DNA from: Trichobilharzia szidati | Lineage: Eukaryota > Platyhelminthes > Trematoda > Strigeidida > Schistosomatidae | Assembly: GCA_944472155.2 (NCBI GenBank) | Contig: OX235279.1 | Span: 159,052,199 to 159,116,198, forward strand | Direction of reading: 5' to 3' | DNA: 64,000 nt | Notes under the pieces: generated by a model | The model's database searches: none | The model's input: the letters and a program-made list of their open reading frames with translations, nothing else | Told to the model about the DNA's origin: nothing | Shown here: one piece after another, positions 31,964 to 42,491 of the stretch | Layout of the letters: every line of letters begins with the position of its first letter | Numbering within the stretch: position 1 is the stretch's first letter | Program-made: the position numbers and the translations under genes

Positions 31964-34900
31964 ATGGTCTTCACAAGGTCCCAATCATTTTTTATCCCCT
32001 GCGTCCCTGTCAGCGTCGAAAAAACAGCTGGTAGGGATGTTAACACTCCTAAACCGCTAGTGCTGGCTCCCCCTTTGCATGAATATAGGAACAGTCTAGT
32101 TCACCCGCATCCACTAAGCACACTTGATACATGCACAAGTTCAGGTCAAATAAAGATCCCTACCCACGTTTCCAGCTTAACTAAAAATAAAAATGCCTTA
32201 GCCTATAGCACATCCAGTGCTCCAACGCTTAATTCTTCACCGAAAACAGCACACACCAACTCGATAGACATAGGTGAGCATGATGTTGAAACTCCTCTTA
32301 ACATAGGGTCGTCATGTCAAACAGTGCTACTGGGTGCTGAACCACATTCGGGGCTGATTAACGAACTTAAATACTTCAAATGCTATTTCAAATCTCGTCT
32401 TTACCTGTTCCTCATAAATGCTAGATCTGTTCTAAATAAACTACCGATGCTCAGAGCACTCACAGTAATAAACAAACCCCCTATAATTGCCATCACTGAA
32501 TCCTGGTGTGATTCGAACATACTGGGTGAAGAGATAAGCTTAGATAACTGCACACACTTTCGGTGTGACAGGGAAGGTGGTAAGGGAGGGGGTTTTCTCA
32601 TATACTTTCTGAATGCACTTACTGTATCACGGCTAGAAAGTAGTACACTTAACATGCCTGAGACTTTATGGGTTAACTTACACTTAAATAACGCAATAGT
32701 ATTAATTGGATGCACTTACAGAGCACCTGGCACCTTTAGTAATTACGAGACCCAACTTATCAATACTCTGGAACAATTATCCACCCTACACTACGATCAT
32801 AAGATCCTATGTGGAGACTTTAACTTGCCAGAAATCAACTGGGATATACCCACAGGCCCAACTAAATTTGATAAGTTCTTGGGCACACTGGATATACTTG
32901 GCTGGAAACAGACTGTCACAACCCCTACAAGAGGTAGTAACGTACTAGACTTAATCTCCTGCCACAATATAAGTCCCCTTTCTATCCTAGTAGGTTCTGA
33001 GTTTTCAGGGAGTGACCACAAAACAGTGCTGTGTGCACTGCCACTTCTGTCAAGTAGCAATGCAACCCATACCCCTACTTCACAACAAATAACTTACAGG
33101 AACTACAGTAACGCAGACTGGACTCTAGTGAAATCAATGCTAAGATCCTCAGAATGGAGAGAGTACTTCTATACTGATAACCTCTCGAAAGCTCTAGACA
33201 TCTTTTACTATAACTCCAACACATGCTTAGATGCTGTCATCCCACTTCAAACACTAAAGTTTTCCCCACATAGAAAGTCATTCATAAAGCTAAAGGATCG
33301 TAGGAAACTGAAGAGACTGTCAACAAGTTACTTCAGACGACACGACTTTAGTACACTAGGGTCAATACTTAGTACTCTTAGCTCCATCTCGCAAGCTCAT
33401 AACTTGCGCATGAGAAATGAAGAATGCACCGCAGTAGCCAGCACCACCAGAGTAGGTGCTCTCACGGAAATACTAAAGAAACGAATGAATCGCCAAAGTC
33501 ATCAAATTTCTCTCCTTATAAACAAGGGTAAACTATACAGCGACCATGCAGACATGTGTGAACTGTTTAACGAGACGTTTGCAGCTAACTACCTGAAGCC
33601 CACAAGTCCACTTCTCGGCTTACAATCTACAATAGAACTCCCTTCTTCTTCTTCAACGCTGAAACAAATCACTACAGTTCATTTCACTTATTCTAATATT
33701 AACCAAGCCATTAATACTCTTAAAAGCTCTAGTAGCGATGGTTTTGACGGTATACCATCGTATTTTTATAAACACGGTGGTTCTGACATTTCTCCATTAT
33801 TACTTAAGATCTTTACAATGACCCTAGAAATCCAAACCTATCCAGATAAATGGAAAACCACATTTATAGTACCCAAACACAAATCCGAATCTAAAACTGA
33901 AGTCAACAACTATAGGCCAATCAATATTACACCCATAGTATCTAGAATCATTGAGAGAATAGTTAAAGATGATATTCTCAAACATATGCTCAGCTGCAAT
34001 ATTCTAAGTCCCAACCAACATGGATTCCTAAAATCCAGATCATGCATGACATGTCACCTTGACTTCTTTAACTATATAACTAGCAGCCGAGACAAACAAC
34101 AACTAGTACTAGTCATCTACTTCGACATCTCCAAAGCCTTTGACCGAGTTGACCATTTGCTTCTAATCAATAAGCTGAACTCCTTAGGAATACGTAACCC
34201 ATTATTAGGATGGATTGAATCATTCCTTAACAATAGGTCCCAAGTGGTTATACTGGGGTCTGTAAATTCTAAGCCTAGTCCAGTCACTTCTGGAGTAGTT
34301 CAAGGTAGCGTCTTAGGCCCCCTTCTTTTCACTCTATATGTCAACGACATATGCAGCTGTTTCTCACTTGGTAAACCATTCGTCTTTGCAGATGATCTTA
34401 AAGTAGCTTACACATTCCACTGTGATGACTTAGGATACTTTCAGAAAGGAAGGACTAGGTAGAGTAACTGCATGGTCCTCCACATGGGACCTAAAATTCA
34501 ACCTTAAAAATGTGGTTGGATCTGTTTCGGTGCACCCTCAATAAATATCAAACTGGTACTTGAATCTCTTGACTTGCCTAAACTCCAAAGTGTTGTTGAC
34601 CTAGGACTCAGGTACTCTAGTGACCTGACATTTTCTGAGCGAGTGGCGACACAGACGCGTAAATCGAGGATGATCTTAAGATGCATACTCAGGAATTTCC
34701 ACAACTACGAAGCGAAACTATTATTATATAAGACTTGTGTCAGACCGCTACTTGAATATTGTCCATTTATTCTCAGCAGCACTCGCGTAAGTGACAAGCT
34801 CAAAATAGAAAGTGTCCAACGATACTCCATGTCTAGACTACTAGGATTTGACTGCGAAAAGGACTACACATCAAGGTGTATAACTCTAGGTATCGACCCA

Positions 34901-35249
34901 CTCTGGATGAGACGACTCAGCATTAACCTAACATTCTTCTTTAAAATATTGCATAAAATATCATTCTCAGACAGTAAGGAGGTACAGTTTTCACCGGAAA
35001 GCTCTTACAACCTTCGTAACCAGACGTGCGCGGTATCTAGAAAAAGCTGTAAAACAGCACTCCGTGCTAACTTTTTCAGTCATGTACTCTAAGATCTGGA
35101 ACAGTTTACCCCTAGAAATAAGGACCTGTCACTCTACTGTAACCTTCAAACGCTGGCTATATAAACTGTTTCATCCCAATGACTATGCCAATCACACTGC
35201 GCCCCTTATTTCTATAACGCATGAGCTATTAGAACACTATAACGCCTAG
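31964..35249 (+). pseudogene. CR1 #2 ORF2 (endonuclease, reverse transcriptase), left copy
   Basis: The main frame (to 34,462, 832 codons) has endonuclease motifs LINARSVLNKLPMLRA, AITESWCDS, ILCGDFNLPEINWD and SGSDHKTVLC, then RT motifs NYRPINITPIVSRIIERI, YFDISKAFDRVDH, GVVQGSVLGPLLFTLYVNDI and FVFADDLKVAY. After the FADD box it shifts frame near 34,440 and again near 34,510; pieces at 34,574-35,092 and 35,064-35,249 carry the C-terminal motifs (LLEYCPFI, RCITLGIDPLWMRRL, KIWNSLPLEIRTC). The first roughly 120 codons of the main frame overlap ORF1 and are probably not translated. Both arms share these frameshifts. Confidence 0.88.
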
Positions 35250-35365
35250 ACTCATTACAAAATATTATGACACTAAATAAACTCTAAGCCATCGCAAAAA
35301 TACATAAAAAAACAACTAGATTATAGGTAATGTTTACTATACAATGATATACATTTATAAACACT

Positions 35366-35748
35366 TGTAGTGTACATTGTACCTTTGAACTTTTGTTTGA
35401 ATGAACGCAACCTGACATTTTAACCCCACTTCCGCTTTGTACTCCTGTGCCTCCTGTACGGTTACTGTCTCGCTCTCTCGCTGTACTTTCACCTAGTACA
35501 CTCTACGAGCCGACAACCGTCTCACCTCCAGATAAGTGTGTACTTTTTATTTCTTATCAAATTGCATATGACTTTGTGTAAATACAATTGCGGTCCAGTT
35601 ACACTTGCCATTTCGAGTCTTTTAACTTTGATTCCGTTCTTTAGTACTTGCACGTAGGCAGAGTACTAATTAAGGTCATAAACGGTGAAGGAGTTTGTAA
35701 GAGCGGTTATTGTTAGGTAGAAGTTAAACCCAAGTCCTAATTCCTACA
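35366..35748 (+). repeat. Solo Gypsy LTR, 383 bp, left arm only
   Basis: TGTAGTGTACATTG...TTCCTACA is flanked by a 4-bp duplication CACT (35,362-35,365 and 35,749-35,752). It is clearly related to, but diverged from, the LTRs at 24,251-24,617 and 40,762-41,141, and lies in the opposite orientation. It is absent from the right arm. No internal Gypsy sequence is attached in this orientation. Confidence 0.85.
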
Positions 35749-35754
35749 CACTTA

Positions 35755-36560
35755 TATATACACAAAATACTAATGTTCTTTTCATGTTCACATACTTTCT
35801 CTCCTGCTGAGCCTGTACTTCTATATACCTCCTGGTCGAGTTCGAACAACCCAACATTTAAACTGAAATGACCATTTAAGTAAATTCAAACCCAAATTCC
35901 ATGAACGATCCGATGCTACCATTTGAAAACGCTGGCCAACATTCTGTACAAGGAGTATTCTTGATCTGAAATAAAGAAGCAACTGGTTTTCAAACAGTTT
36001 TCAATGTATTACTCAACTTACATGTACAGTCTGCCATGCTGACACAAATGGCGCCAATGGATAGTTCTAGAATAGACCTCGGCAACATCCCATGCAGTAA
36101 AACAATCTAACATGTCCCAATTTAGTTCTCGTATCCACGATCGAATTTCTTTCCTGTTATGAAACTACGATTAGACTGCTGAAAAAATGGAATAAATACA
36201 TCACTGACCTCAAAATAATACATCAATAAACTTTAACTCAAGGATGCTGTTCACAACAAAGTTATATGGGAGAATTGACTTCAAGCTTTATTTTTCCCAG
36301 ATATTTGTATTACATTCATCTGATGTCTGGGTTTTTTGTTAATGCGAAGACAATATTTCTCTATATCTTTATGTGTTACACAGACAGACTATTTTGCAGA
36401 CTGTTCCGACTGACTCTAATGTCAGAAAGAACAAACAAACTGTAAATTCACCATACATCGAAATATGTGTAATTTATATAATAACTTATCCACGCCTGTA
36501 CAATTGGTATGTTCCTGCATAAACAGCAATAAATATATATTATTATAATTACAAGTACGG
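35755..36560 (+). repeat. CR1 3-prime-UTR-like fragment, left copy
   Basis: Non-coding; the mirror copy is 46,158-46,963. Parts resemble (in inverse orientation) the 3-prime UTR of the CR1 fragment at 19.4-20.6 kb: CCAATTGTACAGGC..GGATAAG and GAAATATTGTCTTCGCATTAAC are shared. It ends near an ATTATAATTAC stretch. Assignment as CR1 untranslated sequence is inference. Confidence 0.4.
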
Positions 36561-37087
36561 GTCACAAAATAAATGTGTCAGCACGGTAGAACCCGAGTGA
36601 ACATAATAAAGTCTGTAAAAAGAAATAGATTGAGCAGATTAAAATGTACAGCAGAGAAGTGACACAGTCATGTGCAATAGTATGTAACGGTTCATTGAAC
36701 TATATAGTACAAGTTTTGCTTCCTATTTCTTTTATTTTTTATTTTATTTTTAGAATTTTTTGTTTAAACATTTTATCTTTTTATTTCTTTTCTTTTCTTA
36801 TTTTTCATTGGCCTATATTTTGTTAGTTCGCTTTGTAATTCCACAAGTGATGGGAGCCACCATACGACGATAGAGTTGACTGGTATAGCTAGCTGTTCCA
36901 GTGAAAGGCCGAAAATAAAATGTTAGAACACTCTATAAAGAGAAAGAAATCTAACAAGGTTAGTAACTGGAAAAGTGACTACTGCCCACAAACTAAACCA
37001 AAAGGGCAAATACCATGAAAAGTGAATGTAAACTGCGACAAAGAATGAAAAAATGAGAGTATGAACTACTCTTGTACGTAAAAGTGT
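36561..37087. other. Gypsy 3-prime non-coding region, left copy
   Basis: Sequence between the pol terminus and the CR1-like fragment. It includes a T-rich tract at 36,720-36,810. It is identical or nearly so in the right arm (45,631-46,157). No LTR follows directly, so the downstream end of the Gypsy is interrupted. Confidence 0.4.
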
Positions 37088-38872
37088 TTAGTTAACGAAT
37101 TCACAGTATCGCTTAGGCCAATGCACACGCCGACCCGCGCGTGTAACTGTTGCCTTACTTGTTGCATCTGGCGAACTGCTAGGTTAAGTAGGATTTTCAA
37201 CAACCGAACTTGGCTGGGGTGTGGGTGCAGACGTAGTTGCTGGTTGTGTAGGCGTGAGGGGTAAAGAGTCTTCGATGTAGGCCGCTTTAAGTCTGTCGAC
37301 ACTTACGGTGTCTTGATGGCCAGATCGATCAATAACGAAAAATTTTTCTTTCCGACTAAGGACCTTGAAAGGTCCATCATATGGGGGTTGCAATGGCTTA
37401 CGCACGGCGTCATGACGCACGAAAACATGAGTACAATCATCCAGTCGATTATCGACATGTACTTTCCTATTTTGAGTGCATGTGGGAACGGGTCGGATTT
37501 GCTGCATATAACCTTTAAGCCTCTGGGCGTAACAGGTGATATCAGGGAAAATTTGGTCGACAGTGTCAGGGGCGACAAGCTCACCTGGTAAACGCAGCGT
37601 AGTGCCGTACACCACTTCAGCTGGGGAACATTGTAGATCCACTTTGAGTGTGGCACGGATGCTAAGTAGGACCAAGGGCAGAGAATCCATCCACCTACTG
37701 TTGTCTACTGCGATCAGTGCGGCTTTTAATTGGCAGTGAAAACGCTCTACTAGCCCATTTGACGTGGGATGATACGCGGTTGTCCGAATACGCTTGCATC
37801 CCAGCATCTCCAAGAGTTTCTTGAAACTTATGGATTCGAATTGTTGTCCTCGGTCGGGAGTGACAGTGGCGGGACATCCGAAACGGGCAACCCAGCCTTC
37901 CATGAACGCACGGCAGATGGTTTGGGCCGTTACATCTGGGATCGGAATGGATTCTGGCCAACGCGTGAAGCGATCCACACATGTAAGTAAATACGAGAAA
38001 CCATTGGAAGGGGCTAAGGGCCCCACGATATCCAAGTGAATATGATGGAAACGAGCATCTGGGGTTACGAAAGTCCCCAACGGTGTGACGTTATGCTTGG
38101 TTACTTTGGCACGTTGGCATTTAACACAAGCACGTGTCCACTGACGCAGATCACGGCTGATACCAGGCCACACGAATCTGGCTGATATCAACTTGTCCGT
38201 TGCTCGAATCCCAGGATGGGAGAGGTTGTGTAAGCACTCAAACACGGTGCGACGCAAAGGCCTAGGGACAATTGGTCGAGGAGTCCCTGTTGACATGTCA
38301 CACAGTATGAATGCTTCGCTGTTCGGTAGGGGAACACGTTCTATTCTCAGCGAGGTTTCGTTCAACAGGTGTTCTAAGTTCAAGTCTTTCATTTGAAGTT
38401 CAGCCATTTTATTAAGATCTATGGTTGATGGCGCTGACATAACGCATACGCGAGACAACGCGTCTGCTACAGGATTATCAGCTCCAGAAACGTGCTGGAT
38501 GTCGGAAGTGAACTGCGAAATGTAGTTCAAGTGGCGTAGTTCACGTGGTGAGTACCTGTCTGTAGTGGTGTGAAGGGCGTACGTCAGGGGCTTATGATCG
38601 GTAAATACTGTGAATTTTCGACCTTCGACAAAGTGGCGAAAATGTTTGATAGCCGCGTATATGGCGAGGAGTTCTCTGCCAAAAGTGCTATACCTCGCTT
38701 CAGCTGTGGACAACTTCCGAGAGAAAAAGGCGACTGGTATCCATGAGGTATGTACCTGTTGCTGTAGAACAGCTCCAATGGCTGTGTTGGATGCATCAAC
38801 TGAGATGCTAAGCGGAAGTTGGACGTCTAGGTGAACTAGCATGGTGGCGTCTGCAATCGCCGACTTAATTTT
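37088..38872 (-). pseudogene. Gypsy pol, RNase H and integrase part, left copy
   Basis: The 552-codon open part (38,842-37,184) starts in RNase H: SISVDASNTAIGAVLQQQ, KKLS-type FSRKLS, FTVFTDHKPLTYAL and ADALSRV. The integrase follows: zinc-binding HHCC region (HNLSHPGIRATDKL to CVKCQRAKV), catalytic core LDIVGPL (first Asp), VTPDRGQQFE (second Asp), GLVERFHCQLK (Glu), and a chromodomain-less C-terminus. After an in-frame TAA the same frame continues to 37,088 with TRAGRRVHWPKRY, a typical Gypsy terminus. An amber codon at 38,871-38,873 separates it from RT. The family looks CsRn1/Boudicca-like. Dead as written. Confidence 0.92.
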
Positions 38873-39292
38873 CTAGAACGCTTCTCGAGCCTCTGGTCTC
38901 ATGCTGAATGTTTTGCTCTTACTCTTTAGTAGGTCTGTGAGTGCCTGTAAAATATGTGCACATTGAGGAACAAATCGTCGGTAATAACTCACCATGCCTA
39001 GAAATGTGCGCAAAGATTTTGTTGACGTAGGTTCCGGGAAGTTGCGTATTGCCTGCACTTTCTCAGGTAGCGGGCGAATTCCATGTTCGTTAATGACATG
39101 TCCCAGGAAAGTCAACGAACGGACGCCAATCTGGCATTTAGACATGTTTAGTGTCAAACCATGGGTTGTTAACCGCTCAAAAACCATCTGTAAATGTGTA
39201 CGGTGAGTAACTTCCTCTGGGCTAGCCACGAGAATATCGTCGAGATAGGCGTACGCGCAATCCAATCCGCACAAAACATCGTGAATGAAACG
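38873..39292 (-). pseudogene. Gypsy pol, RT catalytic core and thumb, left copy
   Basis: In frame with the flanking pol parts, bounded by two TAG codons. It contains CAYAYLDDILVAS (the YLDD catalytic box), HLQMVFERLTTHGLTLNMSK, LGHVINEHGIRPLPEKVQAI and LRTFLGMVSYYRRFV. The TAG at its N-terminal side follows RNAAQTF, where Gln is usual (QTFQRF); the one at its end follows EAREAF before KIKSAI. Both are one C-to-T change from CAG. The right copy has the same two stops. Confidence 0.9.
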
Positions 39293-40288
39293 CTAGAATG
39301 TTTGTGCGGCGTTGCGGAGACCGAACGGCATTCGGAGGGATTCGAAGAGACCAAAATGGGTGATCACTGCCGTTTTAGGAATGTCGTCGGGATGAATTGG
39401 GATCTGATGATAGGCTCTTGTTAAGTCAAGTTTGCTGAATACCGTTGCACCTTTGAGGGAAGATGTAAGGTCATGTATATGTGGCACAGGGTAGCGATCT
39501 GGCACGGTCTGTGCATTAAGTCTGCAGTAGTCCCCACAAGGCCTCCAGTCTATCCCGTTATTTTTAGGCACCACATGTAAATGGGAAGACCACGGACTGC
39601 TGGATGGACGGATTATCCCCAAGTCTAACATACGTTCGAACTCGGCCTTTACGGCTTGCAGTTTTTCTGGGGACAATCGCCGTGGCTTTGCGAATACAGG
39701 TGGACCAGTTGTCACGATATGATGAGTGACAGTAGAAGTCACACAAGGAAGTTTGGAAACCGGTTTGAACAGGTTGGCAAGGGACTGGAGAACATCAGCG
39801 TAGGGGCCGTTAGAGGCAGGGGTTGAATATACTGGACTTAATGAAGGTGTGTGCGTCACAACACCGGAGATGGAGAGGTTTGTAGCTGAATCGATCAATT
39901 TGTGGTTGCCAGTACCTACCAGTAGCTGATAACGTTGCAAGAGATCCATGCCAATAATACCGGTGGTTACATCTGCCACTAGGAAGACCCAACGGAATGA
40001 TCTACGTAAGCCTATGTTAAGATCTAAAAACCTTTTACCGTACGTTGTGATTGGCGAACCGTTTGCGGCGCGAAGCTGTAAGGAAAGTGGCTTCTGGCGC
40101 TCTTCAGATGTCGGTGGAATCATGCCAACTTCCGCCCCAGTGTCAACCAGGAAGCGTGTCCCAGTGTTACGGTCAGTAACATAGAAGAGGTGACATGGAA
40201 GTGGTTCGCCAGCGACGTTAGTCGCCAATACGTGCTGGCTTACTGGTTTCCCGTTTGCTGGACATCGAAGGTGCACGGGCGAGTACAC
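39293..40288 (-). pseudogene. Gypsy pol, protease and RT N-terminal part, left copy
   Basis: The 331-codon part starts in the gag/pol overlap. Residues about 42-60 hold [20 protein letters not shown], the DTG active site of the retroviral-type aspartic protease, with [11 protein letters not shown] as the flap-end/GMD motif (about 112). RT begins near residue 215 ([50 protein letters not shown]) and ends at the amber codon after LRNAAQTF. The frame differs from gag, so a minus-one or plus-two shift joins them, as in many Gypsy elements. Confidence 0.92.
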
Positions 40289-40761
40289 TTTTGGACCTTG
40301 TCACCATAACGCCGGTGATACCAGCACACTCCAGGTTGGGAATTGTGAGACCTACGACGCCTGCTGCCCGCTCGCGAAGAAGATCTACTACGAGTCGAGT
40401 TGGTGCGGCTATTCGAGCGACCTCTAGGTCTCATATCGAGTCTCAACTTACATATCTCCTCATAAAGCTTAGTTATGTGGGCCACCACATCTAAGTTTGA
40501 TGACCCCTCGGCAGAGGAGTCCTTAGTCTGAGTTGGACCAGCGGTTACGGCAGTCGAAATGTTCATGTTGGATGTAGTAGTCTCCACTACTCTATCGGCT
40601 GCCTCAGCTAGTTCGGATAAGGGGGAATGGTTGATTGGAGCTAAAATGGTCTGAATCGCCTGTGGCAATCGTTGTAACCACAGCTGTCTTAAAAAGGCGT
40701 CATCTATTTTGAAGTAAGCCAATAACTGTCTCATCTGACGTAACACGTCGGGCTCACCACT
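40240..40761 (-). pseudogene. Gypsy gag, C-terminal part only
   Basis: The frame reads GEPDVLRQMRQLLAYF, then a capsid-end block QLWLQRLPQAIQTILAPI, an Arg/Ser-rich stretch (RGRSNSRTNSTRSRSSSRAG), and a cysteine/histidine motif in [18 protein letters not shown]. That motif is the unusual gag zinc motif of the CsRn1 group (Boudicca, Kabuki). The gag N-terminus and primer-binding site are missing: the LTR abuts codon GGT of GEPDV directly. An internal deletion has therefore joined LTR to mid-gag. Confidence 0.8.
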
Positions 40762-41141
40762 TGTAAGAGTTAGACTTGGTTCAATTTATACCTAAATTAA
40801 TCACTCTTACAAAATCTTCTTCACCGCTTTATGATCTTAGTTGTACTCTGTCTAGTGTGCAAATACTAACGAACTGAATCAAGGTAAAAAGACTTGATAT
40901 GACTAGCGTGACTGGAACAGAGTCATATTTACACAAAAGCGATATGAGATTTGATAAAAATAAGAGGTTATGACTTATCTGCAGTCGAGACGGTGGTAAG
41001 TTCGGAGAGTGTGCCGGATGAAAGCACAACGCGAGAGCGAAACCAAAACCGTGCTGGAGATTCACGAATCGAAGGAGGAAGTGGTGCTAGAAGTCAGGTG
41101 AGTCCGTTCAAACAGAAGTTTGAAGGTTCAATGTACACTAC
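40762..41141 (-). repeat. Gypsy LTR, 380 bp (upstream LTR, joined to gag by deletion)
   Basis: On the minus strand TGTAGTGTACATTG...AACTCTTACA. It is very similar to the 24,251-24,617 LTR, with some indels. Its outer flank begins CTTTCTTTATC, matching the CTTT at the outer flank of the 24,251 LTR as expected for a 4-bp target duplication. Confidence 0.8.
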
Positions 41142-41440
41142 ACTTTCTTTATCGCACAGAACACGAGCTAAGTGGGATATGGTTGAGTTTTTGTACTTGC
41201 TAGTGCGAGCATATGGTTTTCTGTATACAGTCTTCTGGTCGTGCCTGTTGAGATACAAAGGGAGAGTTGTGAATGAAGAGGGTGGTGTGAGTTAGATGGA
41301 ATGGATTCAGTCCATTTTTCACATGAGTCCAAGTGCCTGTCGACCAGAATATTAACAAGCTGGTTAAGTGGCACATTGCTTAACCTGCTGAAAACCTTTA
41401 ACATCCTACGTAATGAGATGTAGTCCTTCTTCAGTAGCCC
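41142..41440 (-). pseudogene. PLE fragment A, third copy (outer arm of the small palindrome)
   Basis: This is a reverse complement of 21,198-21,478 with scattered changes (paired positions sum to about 62,633 near 21,291/41,342). It places the Gypsy insertion inside the right arm of the small palindrome centred at 23,097. The similarity weakens past 41,440 after a roughly 40-bp gap. Confidence 0.75.
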
Positions 41441-41570
41441 TGGAAAAACTAAGGGGGGACAATAGGGAATAACAGGCAGGATGCAAGAGTTAACGAATCG
41501 TAAGAGTAAGGGTTGGGTTATTCCAGAATGTCTTAACTTCTCGATGTAGAAGGTTAGATGGAATATTTTC

Positions 41571-41695
41571 TTAGAAATAAATCATCAAGATATGAGACGA
41601 CCAGGAAAGATCAGCAGCTAGAATGACGCCAAGATAATTAATTTCCGACTTGGTCTCTATTTCGGTGCCATCTATGTTGCACACCTCTTGAGTGT
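41571..41695 (-). pseudogene. CR1 reverse transcriptase scrap
   Basis: The translation ends EVCNIDGTEIETKSEINYLG followed by VILAADLSWSSHI, the YLGV..SDLSWS.HI region downstream of the RT catalytic domain in CR1/Jockey-type elements. Only about 40 residues remain. Confidence 0.7.
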
Positions 41696-41828
41696 TCCTC
41701 CAATGACGGTGGAGATGCAATGGTATCACAAATAACATCACTTGGAACGACAAGTTGTTGCGAAGTAACCATGTTTCCTGGAGTAATTTCTGGCTGCGGT
41801 TCAATTTCACGAGATTTGGAATATAATT
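41690..41828 (-). other. Candidate second exon, running into the CR1 scrap
   Basis: After a TTAATGTACACAG acceptor the frame ELYSKSREIEPQPEITPGN then MVTSQQLVVPSDVICDTIAS is open to about 41,690, where the text merges with the CR1 scrap at a possible AAGAG|GTGTGC donor. Joined directly to the 41,885-42,104 piece the phase is off by one base, so either an indel or an unseen microexon intervenes, or the pairing is wrong. Confidence 0.3.
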
Positions 41829-41884
41829 CTGTGTACATTAATTTGAAATAACAAGCTCACCTTCTGAATGTTACTTGCACTCAC

Positions 41885-42104
41885 TCCAGCTTGTATTTGT
41901 TGAGACGTCGATAGTACATTGATCTATATCGGCTGAAGTCCAAATTAAGTTTCGCTGCTTCGTCACAGAGGATTGATAAATGTAACTTACGTGGTCTCAA
42001 ATACGTCCGCCGTTGCGGTTCGACACTAGCTGGTGTTCTGATGTCATTTAGGTTCTTTAGTGTCTTGGTCATGCTGGACGGAGAAACTTTCAAGCTCATG
42101 TTAC
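41885..42104 (-). CDS. Candidate first coding exon of an unrecognised host gene
   Basis: An open stretch with ATG at 42,099, five bases after a TTTCCGATTTCTTCCAG acceptor, ending at a GA|GTGAGT donor (41,885/41,884). The peptide starts MSLKVSPSSMTKTLKNLND and later has RPRKLHLSILCDEAAKLNLD and YRRLNKYKL; its composition is protein-like and not transposon-like. A second open piece lies 56 bases downstream. Very short introns near gene starts are usual in schistosomes. I do not recognise the family. Confidence 0.4.
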
Positions 42105-42440
42105 CTGGAAGAAATCGGAAAAAGTTTAAATGAACGGATTTCTGCAGTCTACACTGATTTTATGCTTATGTCTAATAATAAAAACGGGCAGCACTGTGTA
42201 ATACTCGTAATATTGAACATTTAAGAAGTATGCAATTAATTCCTGACAAAATATTGGTAAACTAGGAGGTTGGCAAGCACGCGGGAAACTCACGGCAGTG
42301 GAAATACAAACGGAGAACTCAACCGCTTCCAAGGATTCTAGTCCAGTAAAAGACTTCTGATGAAGTGGCCTATTATGATGTATCATTGATATAAGAATAA
42401 AACTTGGGCACTGTGGTAGAGTGTAATTCCATTATGGGTA
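42105..42440. other. Non-coding part of the palindrome spacer
   Basis: No repeat or convincing coding is visible. It would be the intron upstream of the candidate exon at 41,885-42,104 if that gene is real. Confidence 0.35.
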
Positions 42441-42491
42441 AATTTTTATTTTGATAGAGTCTCACAGTGTTATACAGTAATATTTACTGAT

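Larger units (their letters stand above)
28821..32060 (+). pseudogene. CR1 #2 ORF1, left copy, with PLE inserted
   Basis: Part 1 (28,821-29,225) begins MVNQSKKQRTQSPVNL; an in-frame TAG at about 29,085 replaces a codon that is CAG in the right copy. The PLE occupies 29,226-30,870. The frame resumes with SKLSDQISDIRSQVCEL (coiled-coil-like) and breaks at 31,000; an overlapping frame continues from 30,975 with an RRM-like block (CYRLKKCQHEKCCPIRFQFE, AEARKFIHSQHTLSQ), then a long Asn/Thr/Pro-rich tail. The 31,000 frame break is also in the right copy. ORF1 proteins of CR1 bind nucleic acid. Confidence 0.75.
28761..35364 (+). mobile_element. CR1-type non-LTR retrotransposon, left copy (CR1 #2)
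   Basis: Order on the plus strand: ORF1 (28,821-32,060, interrupted by a later PLE), ORF2 with endonuclease and reverse transcriptase (about 31,964-35,249), short 3-prime UTR ending in an ACATTTATAAAC tail repeat. The 5-prime limit is approximate. The right-arm copy (about 58,035-53,085) is nearly identical, lacks the PLE, and shares the ORF2 frameshifts. Both are dead. Confidence 0.85.
18437..39492 (+). repeat. Left arm of the giant inverted repeat
   Basis: Blocks that match the right arm in reverse complement, with the sum of paired coordinates in brackets: 18,437-21,5xx (82,437); 21,6xx-23,12x (82,455); about 24,175-24,693 (83,511); 27,968-29,225 (86,795); 30,871-35,364 (88,450 to 88,453); 35,755-39,492 (82,718). 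Long open frames are preserved at equal length, for example a 552-codon frame with two amino acid differences between arms. The jumps in the sum are private insertions or deletions. Confidence 0.93.

Noticed and set aside
37303..38039. Several 60-117 codon frames overlapping the Gypsy integrase on both strands
   Set aside because: These are frame shadows of the 552-codon RNase H-integrase part.
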